From positions 186,001-250,000 of the forward strand of contig NZ_LSRE01000009.1 in assembly GCF_001575205.1 (NCBI RefSeq): DNA of 64,000 bases, read 5' to 3'. Origin of the DNA: Tsukamurella pseudospumae (GTDB taxonomy: Bacteria; Actinomycetota; Actinomycetes; Mycobacteriales; Mycobacteriaceae). Shown piece after piece: positions 41,863-52,504 of this stretch (positions are counted from its first letter, which is position 1; every line of letters begins with the position of its first letter). The position numbers and the translations under genes were made by a program. The notes beneath the pieces were generated by a model that saw nothing but the letters and a program-made list of their open reading frames with translations, was not told the DNA's origin and did not search any database.

Positions 41863-42546
41863 TTGCGCCGCAATGACCTGAACCGCTCCTTGAGCATCCT
41901 CGCGGCGACCGCCGCGGTGGGCCTCGCGCTCACCGCGTGCGGTGGCGGCGGAGGCGATGCCGCCCCGTCGTCGCCCGCGGCGGACGCGGCCCCCGTCGAC
42001 GCGGCGAAGGCGCTCACCCAGGCCGACCTCCCGGCGGGCTACAGCGTGAAAGAGGTGGCCTCGGACGCCGCGCTGATGGCGGCGCTGCAGTCGGTGCAGC
42101 AGTTCGAGAACATCCAGGTGGATCCGGCCGCCTGTAAGGACAAGAACATCAAGGCTCAGCAGGAGGTCGCCGAGACGATCAAGTCCGGCGTGCAGCAGAC
42201 CGTGGGCAAGGGAGCCACCGGCATCTACAGCATCACCCTGCTGCCGTCCGACGTGAAACCGGCCACGTTCGAGGCGGCCGGGATCGGCGAGTGCGCCGCG
42301 GTCACGCTCAACGGGACGATGAAGCAGACCACCACGCGCGCGGAGCTTCCCGCGGGCGTCCAGGGAGCCACCGGCTTCGTCTTCGAGATCGCCCGCGTCG
42401 CGGGCAACGACACGGTGCACGCCTCGTCGGCGTACTTCACCAAGGGCGGCGTGATGGCGATGGTCAACGCCAACCCCGGGCCCGACGGCACCGTCGACCG
42501 AGCGGCGTTCGAGGACGTCGTCAAGCGACTAGCAGCGAAGTTGTAG
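41863..42546 (+). CDS. Lipoprotein, unknown function
   Basis: The 227-residue lipoprotein has the signal peptide NRSLSILAATAAVGLALTACGGG, with LTAC as lipobox. The mature part has DLPAGYSVKEVASDAALMAALQSVQQFENIQVDPAAC and ends AFEDVVKRLAAKL, resembling sensor-like actinobacterial lipoproteins of the DUF5642 type. The start is TTG 41863, supported by RBS AGGAGA seven bases before. It is followed by a strong terminator. Confidence 0.82.
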   Translation: MRRNDLNRSLSILAATAAVGLALTACGGGGGDAAPSSPAADAAPVDAAKALTQADLPAGYSVKEVASDAALMAALQSVQQFENIQVDPAACKDKNIKAQQEVAETIKSGVQQTVGKGATGIYSITLLPSDVKPATFEAAGIGECAAVTLNGTMKQTTTRAELPAGVQGATGFVFEIARVAGNDTVHASSAYFTKGGVMAMVNANPGPDGTVDRAAFEDVVKRLAAKL

Positions 42547-42559
42547 TCCGAGAACGCGC

Positions 42560-42593
42560 GAAGCGGCGGCGAGGTGATCCTCGCCGCCGCTTC
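42560..42593. terminator. Strong bidirectional hairpin
   Basis: A perfect 15-bp stem (42560-42574 with 42579-42593) with a TGAT loop lies between the lipoprotein gene and the convergent ppa. Confidence 0.88.
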
Positions 42594-42606
42594 GTCGGTT
42601 CAGTCG

Positions 42607-43110
42607 TCAGTGCGCGTCGGAACCGGCCGTCTCGGCGCGGGCCACGGACCGAGCGATCTCCTCCTCGGCCTCCTTCTTGCCCACCCAGGTCGAACCCTTG
42701 ACGAACTTGCCGGGCTCGAGGTCCTTGTAGTGCACGAAGAAGTGCTCGATGGCGTCCAGCTCGAACTTGTCGATGTCGCTGATGTCCTGCACCGAATCCC
42801 AGCGGGGATCGCCGGCGGGCACGACGAGAACCTTGTCGTCGCCGCCCTTCTCGTCCTCCATCTTGAACATGCCGATCGCGCGGCAGTCGACGAGCGCCCC
42901 GGGGACCACCGACTCCTGCAGCAGGACCAGCGCGTCGAGCGGATCGCCGTCCTCGCCGAGGGTGTCCTCGATGTAGCCGTAGTCGGTGGGGTAGCCGAAC
43001 GCCGTGTAGAGGTAGCGGTCCAGCTTGAGGCGACCCGTCTTGTGGTCCACCTCGTACTTGTTCCGCGAGCCCTTCGCGATCTCGACGGTGACCTCGAATT
43101 CCACGCTCAT
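42607..43110 (-). CDS. ppa: Inorganic pyrophosphatase (family I)
   Basis: The 167-residue enzyme hydrolyses PPi to drive biosynthesis. Motifs: [53 protein letters not shown] with the Asp cluster that binds Mg2+, and [31 protein letters not shown] 43110. Divergent from dacB, as in Rv3628-Rv3627c. Confidence 0.97.
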   Translation of the reverse strand: MSVEFEVTVEIAKGSRNKYEVDHKTGRLKLDRYLYTAFGYPTDYGYIEDTLGEDGDPLDALVLLQESVVPGALVDCRAIGMFKMEDEKGGDDKVLVVPAGDPRWDSVQDISDIDKFELDAIEHFFVHYKDLEPGKFVKGSTWVGKKEAEEEIARSVARAETAGSDAH

Positions 43111-43180
43111 TGTTTCCCTTCGCTGCGCTCAACCATGCACGCCGAGGATACCCGTGTCGGGATGCCGTTAGGCTGGTACG

Positions 43181-44551
43181 GTGCGACGCTCGCGGATCCG
43201 ACGAACCCTCACGCGCCTCGCGGTCACCGTGATCGTGCTGGCGCTCGTCGTCGTCGGCACCGTCGCCGCTGCTCTCGGGTGGGGGGTCTACCGGGACCGG
43301 CAGGACCTCTCCGAGCACGTCCCGCCCCGCCCCGCAGAGGCCGCCTACAGCCCTGCGATCGGTGCGGTGACGGCATCGAATCAGCCCAGCTCGGCCGGTG
43401 TGACCACGCAGATCGCCGCCGCACTGCGCAACCCGGATCTGGGCGACCTGACCGGCGTGATCGCCGATGCCACCACCGGGACCGTGCTCTGGCAGCGCGA
43501 CGCCGCGCGGCCCCGCACTCCCGCCTCCACCACCAAGGTCCTCACCGCGGCCGCCGCGCTGCTGACCCTGCCCGCCGACAAGCGGATCACCACCACGGTC
43601 GTCGCCGGTTCGGCCCCGGGTGAGGCGGTCCTCGTCGGCGCGGGCGATCCGACCCTGCGCTCCGGCACGGCGTCGATCTTCACCGACGCACCGAAGGTCG
43701 AGGACCTGGCCGCCCAGCTCCGCCGGTCCGGCACGGCGATCACGCACGTCGTGGTCGACACCTCCCTGTTCACCGGCACCGATTTCGGCCGCGGCTGGGA
43801 CCGCGCCGACATCGCCGGGGGCGACATCACGCCGCTCCAGTCCCTCATCGTGGACTCGGGTCGTATCCGGCCCGGCGAGGACTACTCGCCGCGCGTTCCC
43901 GATCCCGCGCTCGCCGCGGGCCGCGCGCTGGCGTCCGCGCTCGGCCTGCCGCCCACAGCCGTCTCCGCGGGCACCGCGCCGCAGGGCGCCACCCGGCTCG
44001 CCGCCGTGCAGAGCGCGCCGCTGAGCGTCCGCCTGCACGATGCGCTGGTGCACTCGGACAACGTCCTCGCCGAGAGCATCGGCCGCGAGGTCGCCGCCGC
44101 CGCGGGGCAGCCCCTGTCCTTCGACGGCTCCACGCGCGCCGTGATCGACACGCTCCGCACCGCGGGATTCGACCTGACCGGCGTCGAGCTCTCCGACGTC
44201 GACGGCCTGTCCACCTTCAACCGCATCCCCGCCCGGGTGCTCGACGGGATCCTCACCGCCGCGGCCGGCACCGGCAAGCCGCAACTGCGCCCCCTGCTCG
44301 ACCTGCTGCCCGTCGCCGGCGCCACCGGCACCCTCGCCGACCGGTACGTCACCGTCAACCGGCCCGGCGCGGGCTACGTGCGGGCCAAGACCGGAAGCCT
44401 CTCGGGCGTTTCCACGCTCGCCGGGTACGTGGCCACGCGCGACGGTGCCGTCCTCACCTTCACTCTGATGTCCTCCGGGACGCCGGTCGACGTGGCCCGT
44501 CCGGCGATGGACGCCGTGACCGCAGCGCTGCGCGGCTGCGGGTGCCGCTGA
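43181..44551 (+). CDS. dacB: D-alanyl-D-alanine carboxypeptidase (PBP4/DacB type)
   Basis: The 456-residue penicillin-binding protein trims the peptidoglycan stem peptide. It has an N-terminal membrane/signal segment (LAVTVIVLALVVVGTVAAALGW) and the three active-site motifs: S116-TT-K119 (ASTTK), S292-D-N294 (HSDN) and K403-TG (AKTGSLSG). The region between motifs 1 and 2 is long, as in PBP4/S13 enzymes. GTG 43181 is six bases from TAGGCT (43169-43174), so the mRNA is probably leaderless. Rv3627c corresponds. Confidence 0.93.
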   Translation: MRRSRIRRTLTRLAVTVIVLALVVVGTVAAALGWGVYRDRQDLSEHVPPRPAEAAYSPAIGAVTASNQPSSAGVTTQIAAALRNPDLGDLTGVIADATTGTVLWQRDAARPRTPASTTKVLTAAAALLTLPADKRITTTVVAGSAPGEAVLVGAGDPTLRSGTASIFTDAPKVEDLAAQLRRSGTAITHVVVDTSLFTGTDFGRGWDRADIAGGDITPLQSLIVDSGRIRPGEDYSPRVPDPALAAGRALASALGLPPTAVSAGTAPQGATRLAAVQSAPLSVRLHDALVHSDNVLAESIGREVAAAAGQPLSFDGSTRAVIDTLRTAGFDLTGVELSDVDGLSTFNRIPARVLDGILTAAAGTGKPQLRPLLDLLPVAGATGTLADRYVTVNRPGAGYVRAKTGSLSGVSTLAGYVATRDGAVLTFTLMSSGTPVDVARPAMDAVTAALRGCGCR

Positions 44552-44556
44552 TCGCC

Positions 44557-45651
44557 ATGGGGAGGTCGACGGAGCCGCGCGCGCAGGTGGACTGGGCCCT
44601 CGCCGCCGCGTCCGGCCGGCGGATCGCCCGTGTCCTCGGCGACGGACCCGCCACCACGGGCTACACGCGCGACCGCGCGTCCGCGCAGCTGCTCGACTTC
44701 GCCGCTGCGGCGGAGGAGCACGTCCGCGCCGTCACGGGCCTGGTCGTGCCCGGTGCGATCCCGCCGGCGCGCACGGGAGGGCGGTGGGACGGGGCGCGGA
44801 CTCCGGCTCCCCGCAGTGCGGTGTCGGCTACGCGCACGGTGGACCGCAGAGAATGGGTCTCGGCGGCTGCGCGTTCCATGGAGGCGCTCATCGAGCCCGA
44901 GGACGCGCGGCACCCCGGCCTCGGAGCCCGGCTGGCCGGCGTCCAGGCCGGGGCGATGCTCGGCATGGTCTCCGGTTCCGTTCTGGGCCAGTACGACCCG
45001 TTCGGCGTCTCCGGCGGCGAACTGCTGCTCGTGGTGCCGAACGTGCTCACCGTCGAGCGTGCGCTCGGGCTGAACGCCGACGACTTCAGGATGTGGGTGT
45101 GCCTGCACGAGGTCACCCACCGCGTGCAGTTCGGCGCCAATCCGTGGCTGCGGGACTACATGCGCGACAACGTCTCCGCCCTCACCGGCGTCGCCGGTGC
45201 CGGATCGGTGGGCGACCTGATCGCCCGTACGCAGAAGGCGCTGTCCGGCGGGGCGCGGCACACCGGCGTCATCGGCGTCCTCGAGATCGCCGCGCCCGCC
45301 GAACAGTTCGCGGCCGTCGAGCGGCTGCTCATGCTCGGCACGCTCCTCGAGGGCCACGCGGACCACGTCATGGACGCCGCCGGGCCGTCGGTGATCCCGA
45401 CCGTCGCGACCATCCGCGCAGCGTTCGACCGGCGGCGGGAGGCACCGTCGAATCCCCTGCAGCGACTGCTCCGGGTCCTGCTGGGCATGGACGCCAAGAT
45501 CGCGCAGTACGTGCGCGGCAAGAAGTTCGTCGACGCCGTGGTCGCCGACGTGGGCATGCAACGGTTCAACCGGGTCTGGACCGGGCCCGAGACCCTGCCA
45601 CTGCCCGACGAGCTCGACGATCCGCGGCGCTGGATCGACCGGGTGCTGTGA
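44557..45651 (+). CDS. Zinc-metalloprotease-like protein, DUF2342 (Rv3626c-like)
   Basis: The protein has about 364 residues. It contains the metalloprotease motif [15 protein letters not shown] (HExxH at H184-E185 and H188 from ATG 44557) and [13 protein letters not shown] further on, which supplies the likely third ligand Glu. The family is conserved next to tilS and hpt in mycolate actinomycetes and has been called coenzyme-F420-associated without proof. GTG 44542 is an alternative start that overlaps dacB. The stop overlaps the tilS GTG. Confidence 0.88.
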   Translation: MGRSTEPRAQVDWALAAASGRRIARVLGDGPATTGYTRDRASAQLLDFAAAAEEHVRAVTGLVVPGAIPPARTGGRWDGARTPAPRSAVSATRTVDRREWVSAAARSMEALIEPEDARHPGLGARLAGVQAGAMLGMVSGSVLGQYDPFGVSGGELLLVVPNVLTVERALGLNADDFRMWVCLHEVTHRVQFGANPWLRDYMRDNVSALTGVAGAGSVGDLIARTQKALSGGARHTGVIGVLEIAAPAEQFAAVERLLMLGTLLEGHADHVMDAAGPSVIPTVATIRAAFDRRREAPSNPLQRLLRVLLGMDAKIAQYVRGKKFVDAVVADVGMQRFNRVWTGPETLPLPDELDDPRRWIDRVL

Positions 45652-46586
45652 ACCGCCCGGGGCCGGCGGCGCTGCGCGTGCGGCAGGCGGTCCGGGCCTG
45701 GCACGCCGCCCACGGATCCGGCCCGACGGTGGCCGTGGCCCTGTCCGGCGGCGCGGACTCGCTCGCGCTCCTGACCGGCGTGCTCGCCGAGGGGCTGGAC
45801 GCCGTCGCCCTCGTCATCGATCACGGGCTGCAGGACGGTTCCGCCGAGGTGGCCGCCCGGGCGGCGACCCTGGCGCGGGAGCTGGGTGCGCGTCGCGCGG
45901 AGGTTCTGGCGGTCACCGTCGACGGTGCGGGCGGGCCCGAGGCGGCGGCCCGGGCAGCCAGATACGCGGCCCTGGACGCCGCGCGCGGCGGGGCGCCCGT
46001 GCTGCTCGGGCACACCCTCGACGACCAGGCGGAGACGGTGCTGCTGGGCCTCGGGCGGGGCAGCGGCGCGCGGTCGCTCGCGGGCATGGCCCCGTGGACC
46101 GACCCGTACGGGCGGCCGCTGCTGGGCGTGCGCCGCGCCGACACCCGGGCGGCGTGCGCCGAGCTCGGGCTCGCGCCCTGGGACGACCCGCACAACCTCG
46201 ACCCGCGCTACACCCGCGTGCGGGTGCGGACCGAGGTCCTGCCGCTCCTCGAGGACGTCCTGGGCGGGGGAGTGGCGGAGGCGCTGGCCCGCACTGCGGC
46301 GTCCCTGCGGGCGGACAACGAGGCGCTCGACGGGCTGGCACCGGCACCGTCGGGCCCCGAACTGATGGTGGACGAGATCGCGGGACTGCCTGCGGCCCTG
46401 CGGATCCGGACTCTGCGAGCGTGGCTCGGTGCTCGTGGCGCGCGGGCCCTGACGGGCGCGCACCTCGCGGCCGTCGACGCCCTCGTCACGGACTGGCGCG
46501 GGCAGGGACCGACGGCGATCCCGGGCGGAAGTGCGGGGCGGCGGCTGCAGGTGCATCGGACAGGTGGCATTCTGAGGGCGTGGTGA
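45648..46586 (+). CDS. tilS: tRNA(Ile)-lysidine synthetase
   Basis: TilS converts C34 of tRNA(Ile) CAU to lysidine with ATP and lysine. The 312-residue protein has the PP-loop [15 protein letters not shown] (S33-GGADS-38), [15 protein letters not shown] and [29 protein letters not shown]. The C-terminal TilS region is short, as in other mycolate actinomycetes. GTG 45648 overlaps the DUF2342 stop and the gene ends inside the hpt start. Confidence 0.95.
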   Translation: MNRPGPAALRVRQAVRAWHAAHGSGPTVAVALSGGADSLALLTGVLAEGLDAVALVIDHGLQDGSAEVAARAATLARELGARRAEVLAVTVDGAGGPEAAARAARYAALDAARGGAPVLLGHTLDDQAETVLLGLGRGSGARSLAGMAPWTDPYGRPLLGVRRADTRAACAELGLAPWDDPHNLDPRYTRVRVRTEVLPLLEDVLGGGVAEALARTAASLRADNEALDGLAPAPSGPELMVDEIAGLPAALRIRTLRAWLGARGARALTGAHLAAVDALVTDWRGQGPTAIPGGSAGRRLQVHRTGGILRAW

Positions 46587-47149
46587 ACGGCACTGGTGAG
46601 TTGTACGCGGGAGACATCGCCTCGGTGGTCCTCTCGGAGGAGCAGATCAAGCAGCGGACCGCGGAGCTCGCGGCGCAGATCGCGCAGGAGTACGGCGAGC
46701 GGGAGACCGACCTCCTCCTGATCACGGTCCTCAAGGGCGCGGTCATGTTCGTGACCGACCTGGCCCGGGCGCTGCCCGTGCCCACCCAGCTCGAGTTCAT
46801 GGCGGTGTCCAGCTACGGCAGCTCGACCTCCAGCTCCGGCGTGGTCCGGATCCTCAAGGACCTCGACCGCGACATCGCGGGCCGCGACGTGCTCATCGTC
46901 GAGGACATCATCGACTCCGGCCTCACACTGAGCTGGCTGCTGCGCAACCTCGCGACCCGGCAGCCCCGTTCGCTCGAGGTGGTCACGCTGCTGCGTAAGC
47001 CCGATGCCGTGCGCGTCGACGTGGACGTCAAGTGGGTCGGCTTCGACATCCCCAACGAGTTCGTCGTGGGCTACGGTCTCGACTACGCCGAGCGCTACCG
47101 CGACCTGCCCTACATCGGCGTGCTGGAGCCCAAGGTCTACAGCGAATGA
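46583..47149 (+). CDS. hpt: Hypoxanthine-guanine phosphoribosyltransferase
   Basis: Hpt salvages hypoxanthine and guanine with PRPP. The 188-residue protein has [69 protein letters not shown] (PRPP loop) and [30 protein letters not shown] (base contact). GTG 46583 lies in the tilS stop (GTGA); GTG 46580 is an adjacent alternative. Gene order tilS-hpt-(amidase)-ftsH is conserved. Confidence 0.96.
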   Translation: MNGTGELYAGDIASVVLSEEQIKQRTAELAAQIAQEYGERETDLLLITVLKGAVMFVTDLARALPVPTQLEFMAVSSYGSSTSSSGVVRILKDLDRDIAGRDVLIVEDIIDSGLTLSWLLRNLATRQPRSLEVVTLLRKPDAVRVDVDVKWVGFDIPNEFVVGYGLDYAERYRDLPYIGVLEPKVYSE

Positions 47150-48456
47150 CACTGATCACCGCTGCGGCCACGGCGGAACGGGTGCGATCGGGACAGCTCA
47201 CCGCCGTCGCCGCCACCCGCGAGGCGCTGGCCCGCATCGGTGATGACGCCGTACACGGCTGGCGCGTACTGCGCTCCGAGGAGGCCCTCGCCGAGGCCGC
47301 CGCCGTCGACGCCCGCGCGGACCGGTACTCGCTGCCGCTGGCCGGCGTGCCCATCGCGATCAAGGACAACGTCGCCGTGTCGGGGTACCGCACGCTCGAC
47401 GGGGTGTCCGAGGCCTGCGGCGCGGGCCTGCCGATCGAACAGGTCGACCACCCCGTCGTGAAGCGGCTGCGCGCCGCCGGTGCCGTCGTCGTCGGGCTGA
47501 CCCGGGTGCCGGAGCTGTGCCTGTGGGCGATGACCGATGATCCGGACGCCGTCGTCGGCAACCCGCACCGCCCCGGGCGTACCGCCGGTGGCAGCTCGGG
47601 CGGCAGCGCCGCTGCGGTGGCCTCCGGGCACGTCGCGCTCGCTCACGGAGACGACGGCCTCGGATCGCTCCGCGGCCCGGCCGCCGCCTGCGGGATCGTC
47701 ACGATCCGGCCCGGGCGCGGCGTCGTGCCGGGGCAACCGGGAGAGGTCAAGTGGTTCGGGATGGCCGAGAACGGGCCGCTCGCGCGGACCGTCGGCGATG
47801 CGGCCCTGGGACTGTCGGTGATGGCCGGGCGCCCCGAGCTCGCCGAGGTGGGCGACGGTGCCGGCCTACGGATCGGCCTCGGCCTCAACCGAACGTCCCC
47901 GACGACGATCACCTCCAAGGGCATCCTCGGCGCCGTTCGCGCGGCGGCGGGCGAGCTCGCCGCGCACGGCCACTCCGTGCGCGAGGTCCGTGTCCCCTAC
48001 CCGACGGTGCCGACCGCCCTGCTCGCGCGCTGGTTCGGTGCGGCCGCGCAGGACGTGGACCAGATCGTTTCCCGCGGCGCCGACCCGGCACTGCTCCAAC
48101 CCCGCACCCGGCGGCACGCCGCCATCGGTCGGGTGGTGCTGAACCGGGGCATGGTGCGGCCCGCGGATGCGGCGAAGCTCGAGTCGGAGCTGGTGCGGTT
48201 CTTCGCCAACGAGCGGGTCGACGTCCTGGTGACCCCGACCCTGTCGCAGCGGCCGGTCCGCGCGCGGCGCTACCACGAACTGCCCTGGGCGGCGAGCGTC
48301 ATCGCCAGCCTGAGCTACGCGACCTATCCGGGCCTGTGGAATCTGCTCGGCTGGCCCGCGATGACGGTGCCCTTCCAAGGCGAGGGCGTGCAGCTCATCG
48401 CCCGACCCGGCGGCGAGGCGGACCTGCTCGCGCTGGCCGCCAAGATCGAGCAGTAA
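47146..48456 (+). CDS. Amidase signature family enzyme
   Basis: The 436-residue amidase has the Ser-Ser-Lys triad: [12 protein letters not shown] (Lys), [17 protein letters not shown] (cis-Ser) and [15 protein letters not shown] (nucleophile Ser; the usual GGS is here LGS). It would hydrolyse an amide of unknown type. ATG 47146 overlaps the hpt stop, so it belongs to the tilS-hpt run. It is not GatA: no other Gat genes are near and the length is short. Confidence 0.9.
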   Translation: MTLITAAATAERVRSGQLTAVAATREALARIGDDAVHGWRVLRSEEALAEAAAVDARADRYSLPLAGVPIAIKDNVAVSGYRTLDGVSEACGAGLPIEQVDHPVVKRLRAAGAVVVGLTRVPELCLWAMTDDPDAVVGNPHRPGRTAGGSSGGSAAAVASGHVALAHGDDGLGSLRGPAAACGIVTIRPGRGVVPGQPGEVKWFGMAENGPLARTVGDAALGLSVMAGRPELAEVGDGAGLRIGLGLNRTSPTTITSKGILGAVRAAAGELAAHGHSVREVRVPYPTVPTALLARWFGAAAQDVDQIVSRGADPALLQPRTRRHAAIGRVVLNRGMVRPADAAKLESELVRFFANERVDVLVTPTLSQRPVRARRYHELPWAASVIASLSYATYPGLWNLLGWPAMTVPFQGEGVQLIARPGGEADLLALAAKIEQ

Positions 48457-48480
48457 GCGGCGACGCCGCCATCGGCGCGG

Positions 48481-48714
48481 CGCGGGGGACGGCGGCGTGG
48501 CGTGGGGGAGGACGGGTCCCCCACCGGAAGCCGGGCTTCTGATGGGGGACCGAACGCCTGATGCGCCTGTCGGTGCGGCGCGGGGGACGACGGTCTGGCG
48601 TGGGGGACGGCGGCGTGGCGTGGGGGACGGCGCGTCCCCCACCGGAAGCCGGGCTTCTGATGGGGGAGCGGACGCCGGCCGGGGGATTCGGTGAGGCGCG
48701 GGGGACGACGGTGC
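48481..48714. repeat. Imperfect tandem duplication of about 117 bp containing hairpins
   Basis: Two units (about 48481-48597 and 48598-48714) share GGGGGACGGCGGCGTGGCGTGGGGGA and a 34-base block at 48516-48549 and 48634-48667 that differs little. The block folds as TCCCCCA/TGGGGGA outside GAAGC/GCTTC. The segment fills the gap between the convergent amidase and DUF2628 genes and may end both transcripts. G5 tracts recur at least six times. No gene is supported here. Confidence 0.75.
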
Positions 48715-48724
48715 CGCGGTGCGG

Positions 48725-49315
48725 CTACGCCTTCTTCCGGAACATCGGCATGCCCTCGAAGGGGTTCCAGCTGGCGCTGCCGCGGGTGACGTGCAGGAAG
48801 TAGGCCCAGTTGGCGGTGGTCGAGTAGATCAGGCCGACTCCCGCGCCCCAGGCGCCGGGCGGGACGGTCACGCCGATGATCGCCTCGATGATGCCGACGA
48901 CGATCGCGAGCGCCACGACACCGCCGAACAGACTCAGGCCCTTGCGCCACGGTCCCTTGATCGCGTAGTAGATCGGGCCGAAGAAGAACGCCGGGCCGTT
49001 GAAGCCGAGGCGGAAGCGCGTGCCGAAGGGGAGCGCCTTGAACGCTGCGGTGGACTCGGGCGACGACGCCGGCTGGCCGTAGCGGCCGAAGAACTCGAAC
49101 CGGCTGCGCCACCGCTCGGGCACGTCGACGCCGCCGGCGCCGGGTGCGGGGTAGGGCTGCCGGCCCGGGAACTGCGGCTGCTGCGGGGCGAAGGACTGCT
49201 GCGCGCCGGGGTACGGCTGCTGTGCACCGGGGTAGGGCTGCTGCTGACCCGGGTAGGGCTGCCCGGCGGCGGAGGGGTCGTGGGGGTACGGCGACGGGGT
49301 GTTGTTCTCGGTCAC
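48725..49315 (-). CDS. DUF2628 membrane protein
   Basis: The 196-residue protein starts with a Tyr/Pro/Gln-rich repeat region ([22 protein letters not shown]) and then has the DUF2628 domain WRSRFEFFGRYG...FRLGFNGPAFFFGPIYYAIKGPWRKGLSLFGGVVALAIVVGIIEAIIG with about three helices. Function is unknown. GTG 49315 is six bases from TATGCT (49327-49322), so the mRNA is probably leaderless; longer readings would cross that promoter. Confidence 0.82.
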   Translation of the reverse strand: MTENNTPSPYPHDPSAAGQPYPGQQQPYPGAQQPYPGAQQSFAPQQPQFPGRQPYPAPGAGGVDVPERWRSRFEFFGRYGQPASSPESTAAFKALPFGTRFRLGFNGPAFFFGPIYYAIKGPWRKGLSLFGGVVALAIVVGIIEAIIGVTVPPGAWGAGVGLIYSTTANWAYFLHVTRGSASWNPFEGMPMFRKKA

Positions 49316-49475
49316 TGCAGCAGCATAAAGGGCGCGAAACGGACGTTGTTCGCTCTGGGCGCACCGACGCACCCGGCCCGATCGGAGCGGTGCACGGTAA
49401 CCTGGGGAGTCGACCCTGCGCGGCTCTCCGCGCCGCCGGAAGAAGAAGGACTGACGAGCCGCGAGGCGAAGCCAT

Positions 49476-51914
49476 ATGAAACGGAAATCACTCATCCGCA
49501 CGCTGGCGATCATCGCCGCATTCGTGCTGCTGGTCTGGGCCTTCACCATGGTCGGCGGCGGCAAGAACGAGTACACCAAGGGCGTTCCCACCTCGCTCGT
49601 CGTACAGCAGCTGCAGGACAAGAACGTCACGGACGTCCAGATCGACGACCGGGAGCAGACGCTGCGCGTCACGCTGGCCAAGCCCGTCGCCGACCAGGGC
49701 GACGTCAAGGGCACGGGCGAGGCCACCAAGGTCTTCACCAAGTACCCCGCCGGCACCTCGCGCGACATCCTCGGCGAGGTCCAAGACGCGAAGAACCCGG
49801 ACGGCAAGCCGGTCACGTACACCACGAACGTGACGCAGGAGTCGCCGTGGCTGCAGATGCTGCTGTTCACGCTGCTGCCGATCCTGCTGCTCGTGGGCCT
49901 GTTCTTCCTGCTCATGAACCGGATGCAGGGCGGCGGCCGCGGCGGCGTCATGGGCTTCGGCAAGAGCAAGGCCAAGCAGCTGACCAAGGACATGCCGAAG
50001 ACCACCTTCGCGGATGTCGCGGGCGCCGACGAGGCGGTCGAGGAGCTCTACGAGATCAAGGACTTCCTGCAGAACCCGGCCCGCTACCAGGCCCTCGGCG
50101 CGAAGATCCCCAAGGGCGTGCTGCTCTACGGTCCGCCCGGAACGGGTAAGACGCTGCTCGCGCGCGCCGTCGCCGGTGAGGCCGGCGTGCCCTTCTTCAC
50201 GATCTCCGGCTCGGACTTCGTCGAGATGTTCGTCGGCGTGGGCGCCTCGCGCGTGCGTGACCTGTTCGAGCAGGCCAAGGAGAACAGCCCCTGCATCATC
50301 TTCGTCGACGAGATCGACGCGGTCGGTCGCCAGCGCGGCGCCGGCATGGGCGGCGGCCACGACGAGCGCGAGCAGACCCTCAACCAGCTGCTCGTCGAGA
50401 TGGACGGCTTCGGCGACCGCCAGGGCATCATCCTCATCGCGGCTACCAACCGGCCGGACATCCTCGACCCGGCGCTGCTGCGCCCGGGCCGCTTCGACCG
50501 GCAGATCCCCGTCACCAACCCGGACATCGCGGGCCGCAGGGCCATCTTGCGCGTGCACTCGCAGGGCAAGCCTCTGGCCCCCGACGCCGACCTGGACGGG
50601 CTGGCCAAGCGCACGCCCGGCATGTCCGGCGCCGACCTGGCGAACGTGGTCAACGAGGCCGCGCTGCTCACTGCGCGGGAGAACGGCACCGTCATCACGG
50701 CCCCGACGCTCGAGGAGGCCGTGGACCGCGTGGTGGGCGGCCCGCGCCGGAAGAACCGGATCATCTCCGAGCACGAGAAGAAGGTGACCGCGTACCACGA
50801 GGGCGGCCACACCCTGGCCGCGTGGGCCACGAAGAGCCTCGACCCGGTGTACAAGGTCACCATCCTGGCCCGGGGCCGTACCGGCGGCCACGCGCTCGCC
50901 GTGCCCGAGAACGACAAGGGCATGTACACCCGCAACGAGATGATCGGTCGGCTGATCTTCGCGATGGGCGGCCGCGCGGCGGAGGAGCTCGTGTTCGCCG
51001 AGCCCACCACCGGCGCGTCCAGCGACATCGACCAGGCCACGAAGATCGCCCGCGCGATGGTCACCGAGTACGGCATGAGCGCCCGCCTGGGTGCCGTGAA
51101 GTACGGCCAGGACGAGGGCGACCCGTTCATGGGCCGCGGGTTCGGCGGCGGGGCGCAGTACTCCGACGCCGTCGCCGCGCAGATCGATGAGGAGGTGCGC
51201 TCGCTCATCGAGGCCGCGCACACCGAGGCGTGGGCCATCCTCACCGAGTACCGCGACGTGCTCGACGTGCTGGCGGGTGAGCTGCTGGAGAAGGAGACGC
51301 TGGTCCGCAAGGATCTCGAGCGGATCTTCGAGTCCGTCGAGAAGCGCCCGGTGATCACGCAGTTCGACGACTTCGGCACCCGCGTCCCGTCCGACAAGCC
51401 GCCGATCAAGACTCCCAAGGAGATCGCGATCGAGAACGGTGAGCCCTGGCCGCCGGTCGACGAGGAGGCCGAGCGACGCAAGGCCGAGCTCGAGACGGCC
51501 GCGGCGCAGAACGGCCGGAACGGTCACGCCGGCCAGAACGGTCAGAACGGCGAGTGGGGTGTGCCCGCGCCCGCCGGGCAGCCCTGGCCCGCTCCGGGGG
51601 CACCGTCGGGCTACGGAGAGCAGGGGCAGCAGCCCCAGCCCGCCTACGGCCAGCCCGGCTACCAATGGGGCGGCCAGCAGCAGCCCTACCCGGGCCCGCA
51701 GTACCCGTCCCAGCCAGGGCCGTACGGCCAGCAGCCGCCGCAGGGCAGTCGCCCGGACTACGGCGCGCCGGCCGGGTGGTCGGCGCCGGGGTGGCCTCCG
51801 CAGGGCCAGCCGCCGCAGGCCCCCGCGCAGCCCGGTCAGCAGGGTTCCGGTCAGCAGGGTTCGGGTCAGCACGGGACCGAGCAGCCCGGACCGGACCGAT
51901 CGGGCGAGTCCTGA
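49476..51914 (+). CDS. ftsH: ATP-dependent zinc metalloprotease FtsH
   Basis: This 812-residue membrane AAA+ protease degrades misfolded and regulatory membrane proteins. Two N-terminal helices (7-25 and about 125-147) flank a periplasmic domain. Walker A GPPGTGKT is near residue 219, Walker [39 protein letters not shown], and the protease site H441-E-G-G-H445. The C-terminal about 160 residues form a Gly/Pro/Gln-rich tail ([35 protein letters not shown]), longer than in E. coli (644). ATG 49476. The stop overlaps the folE ATG by one base. Confidence 0.97.
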   Translation: MKRKSLIRTLAIIAAFVLLVWAFTMVGGGKNEYTKGVPTSLVVQQLQDKNVTDVQIDDREQTLRVTLAKPVADQGDVKGTGEATKVFTKYPAGTSRDILGEVQDAKNPDGKPVTYTTNVTQESPWLQMLLFTLLPILLLVGLFFLLMNRMQGGGRGGVMGFGKSKAKQLTKDMPKTTFADVAGADEAVEELYEIKDFLQNPARYQALGAKIPKGVLLYGPPGTGKTLLARAVAGEAGVPFFTISGSDFVEMFVGVGASRVRDLFEQAKENSPCIIFVDEIDAVGRQRGAGMGGGHDEREQTLNQLLVEMDGFGDRQGIILIAATNRPDILDPALLRPGRFDRQIPVTNPDIAGRRAILRVHSQGKPLAPDADLDGLAKRTPGMSGADLANVVNEAALLTARENGTVITAPTLEEAVDRVVGGPRRKNRIISEHEKKVTAYHEGGHTLAAWATKSLDPVYKVTILARGRTGGHALAVPENDKGMYTRNEMIGRLIFAMGGRAAEELVFAEPTTGASSDIDQATKIARAMVTEYGMSARLGAVKYGQDEGDPFMGRGFGGGAQYSDAVAAQIDEEVRSLIEAAHTEAWAILTEYRDVLDVLAGELLEKETLVRKDLERIFESVEKRPVITQFDDFGTRVPSDKPPIKTPKEIAIENGEPWPPVDEEAERRKAELETAAAQNGRNGHAGQNGQNGEWGVPAPAGQPWPAPGAPSGYGEQGQQPQPAYGQPGYQWGGQQQPYPGPQYPSQPGPYGQQPPQGSRPDYGAPAGWSAPGWPPQGQPPQAPAQPGQQGSGQQGSGQHGTEQPGPDRSGES

Positions 51915-52504
51915 TGGGCGAGGGCGCCGCCATCGCCGCATTCGATCATGAGCGCGCCGTGGCGGCCGTCCGGGAACTGCTCATCGCCGTCGGCGAGGAC
52001 CCCGACCGCGAGGGCCTGCTCAAGACCCCCGAGCGGGTCGCGCGGGCCTTCGAGGAGGTCTTCGGAGGGCTGCACGTGGATCCCGACGCGGTGCTCGACA
52101 CCACCTTCGGCGAGGACCACGACGAGCTGGTGCTGGTCAAGGACATCCCCATGTACTCGACCTGCGAGCACCACCTGGTCTCCTTCCACGGCGTCGCCCA
52201 CGTGGGGTACCTGCCCGGCGAGAGCGGGCGCGTGACCGGGTTGAGCAAGTTGGCGCGCGTGGTGGACCTGTACGCCAAGCGGCCGCAGGTCCAGGAGCGG
52301 CTCACCGCGCAGATCGCCGACGCGTTGGTCCGCAAGCTCGATCCGCGCGGCGTCATCGTCGTCATCGAGGCCGAGCACCTGTGCATGGCCATGCGCGGCA
52401 TCCGCAAGCCCGGCGCCAGCACCACCACCTCAGCGGTGCGCGGCGCGTTCAAGGACAGTGCGACCTCGCGCGCCGAGGCACTCGAGCTGATCCTGCGCCG
52501 GTGA
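51914..52504 (+). CDS. folE: GTP cyclohydrolase I
   Basis: FolE starts folate synthesis by converting GTP to dihydroneopterin triphosphate. The 196-residue protein has [44 protein letters not shown] with the Zn Cys and His, [22 protein letters not shown] and [17 protein letters not shown] 51914 begins within the ftsH stop (TGATG). It is the first of four folate genes. Confidence 0.97.
   Translation: MGEGAAIAAFDHERAVAAVRELLIAVGEDPDREGLLKTPERVARAFEEVFGGLHVDPDAVLDTTFGEDHDELVLVKDIPMYSTCEHHLVSFHGVAHVGYLPGESGRVTGLSKLARVVDLYAKRPQVQERLTAQIADALVRKLDPRGVIVVIEAEHLCMAMRGIRKPGASTTTSAVRGAFKDSATSRAEALELILRR

Noticed and set aside
49488-51941. 817-residue antisense frame to ftsH
   Set aside because: Shadow of ftsH on the opposite strand.
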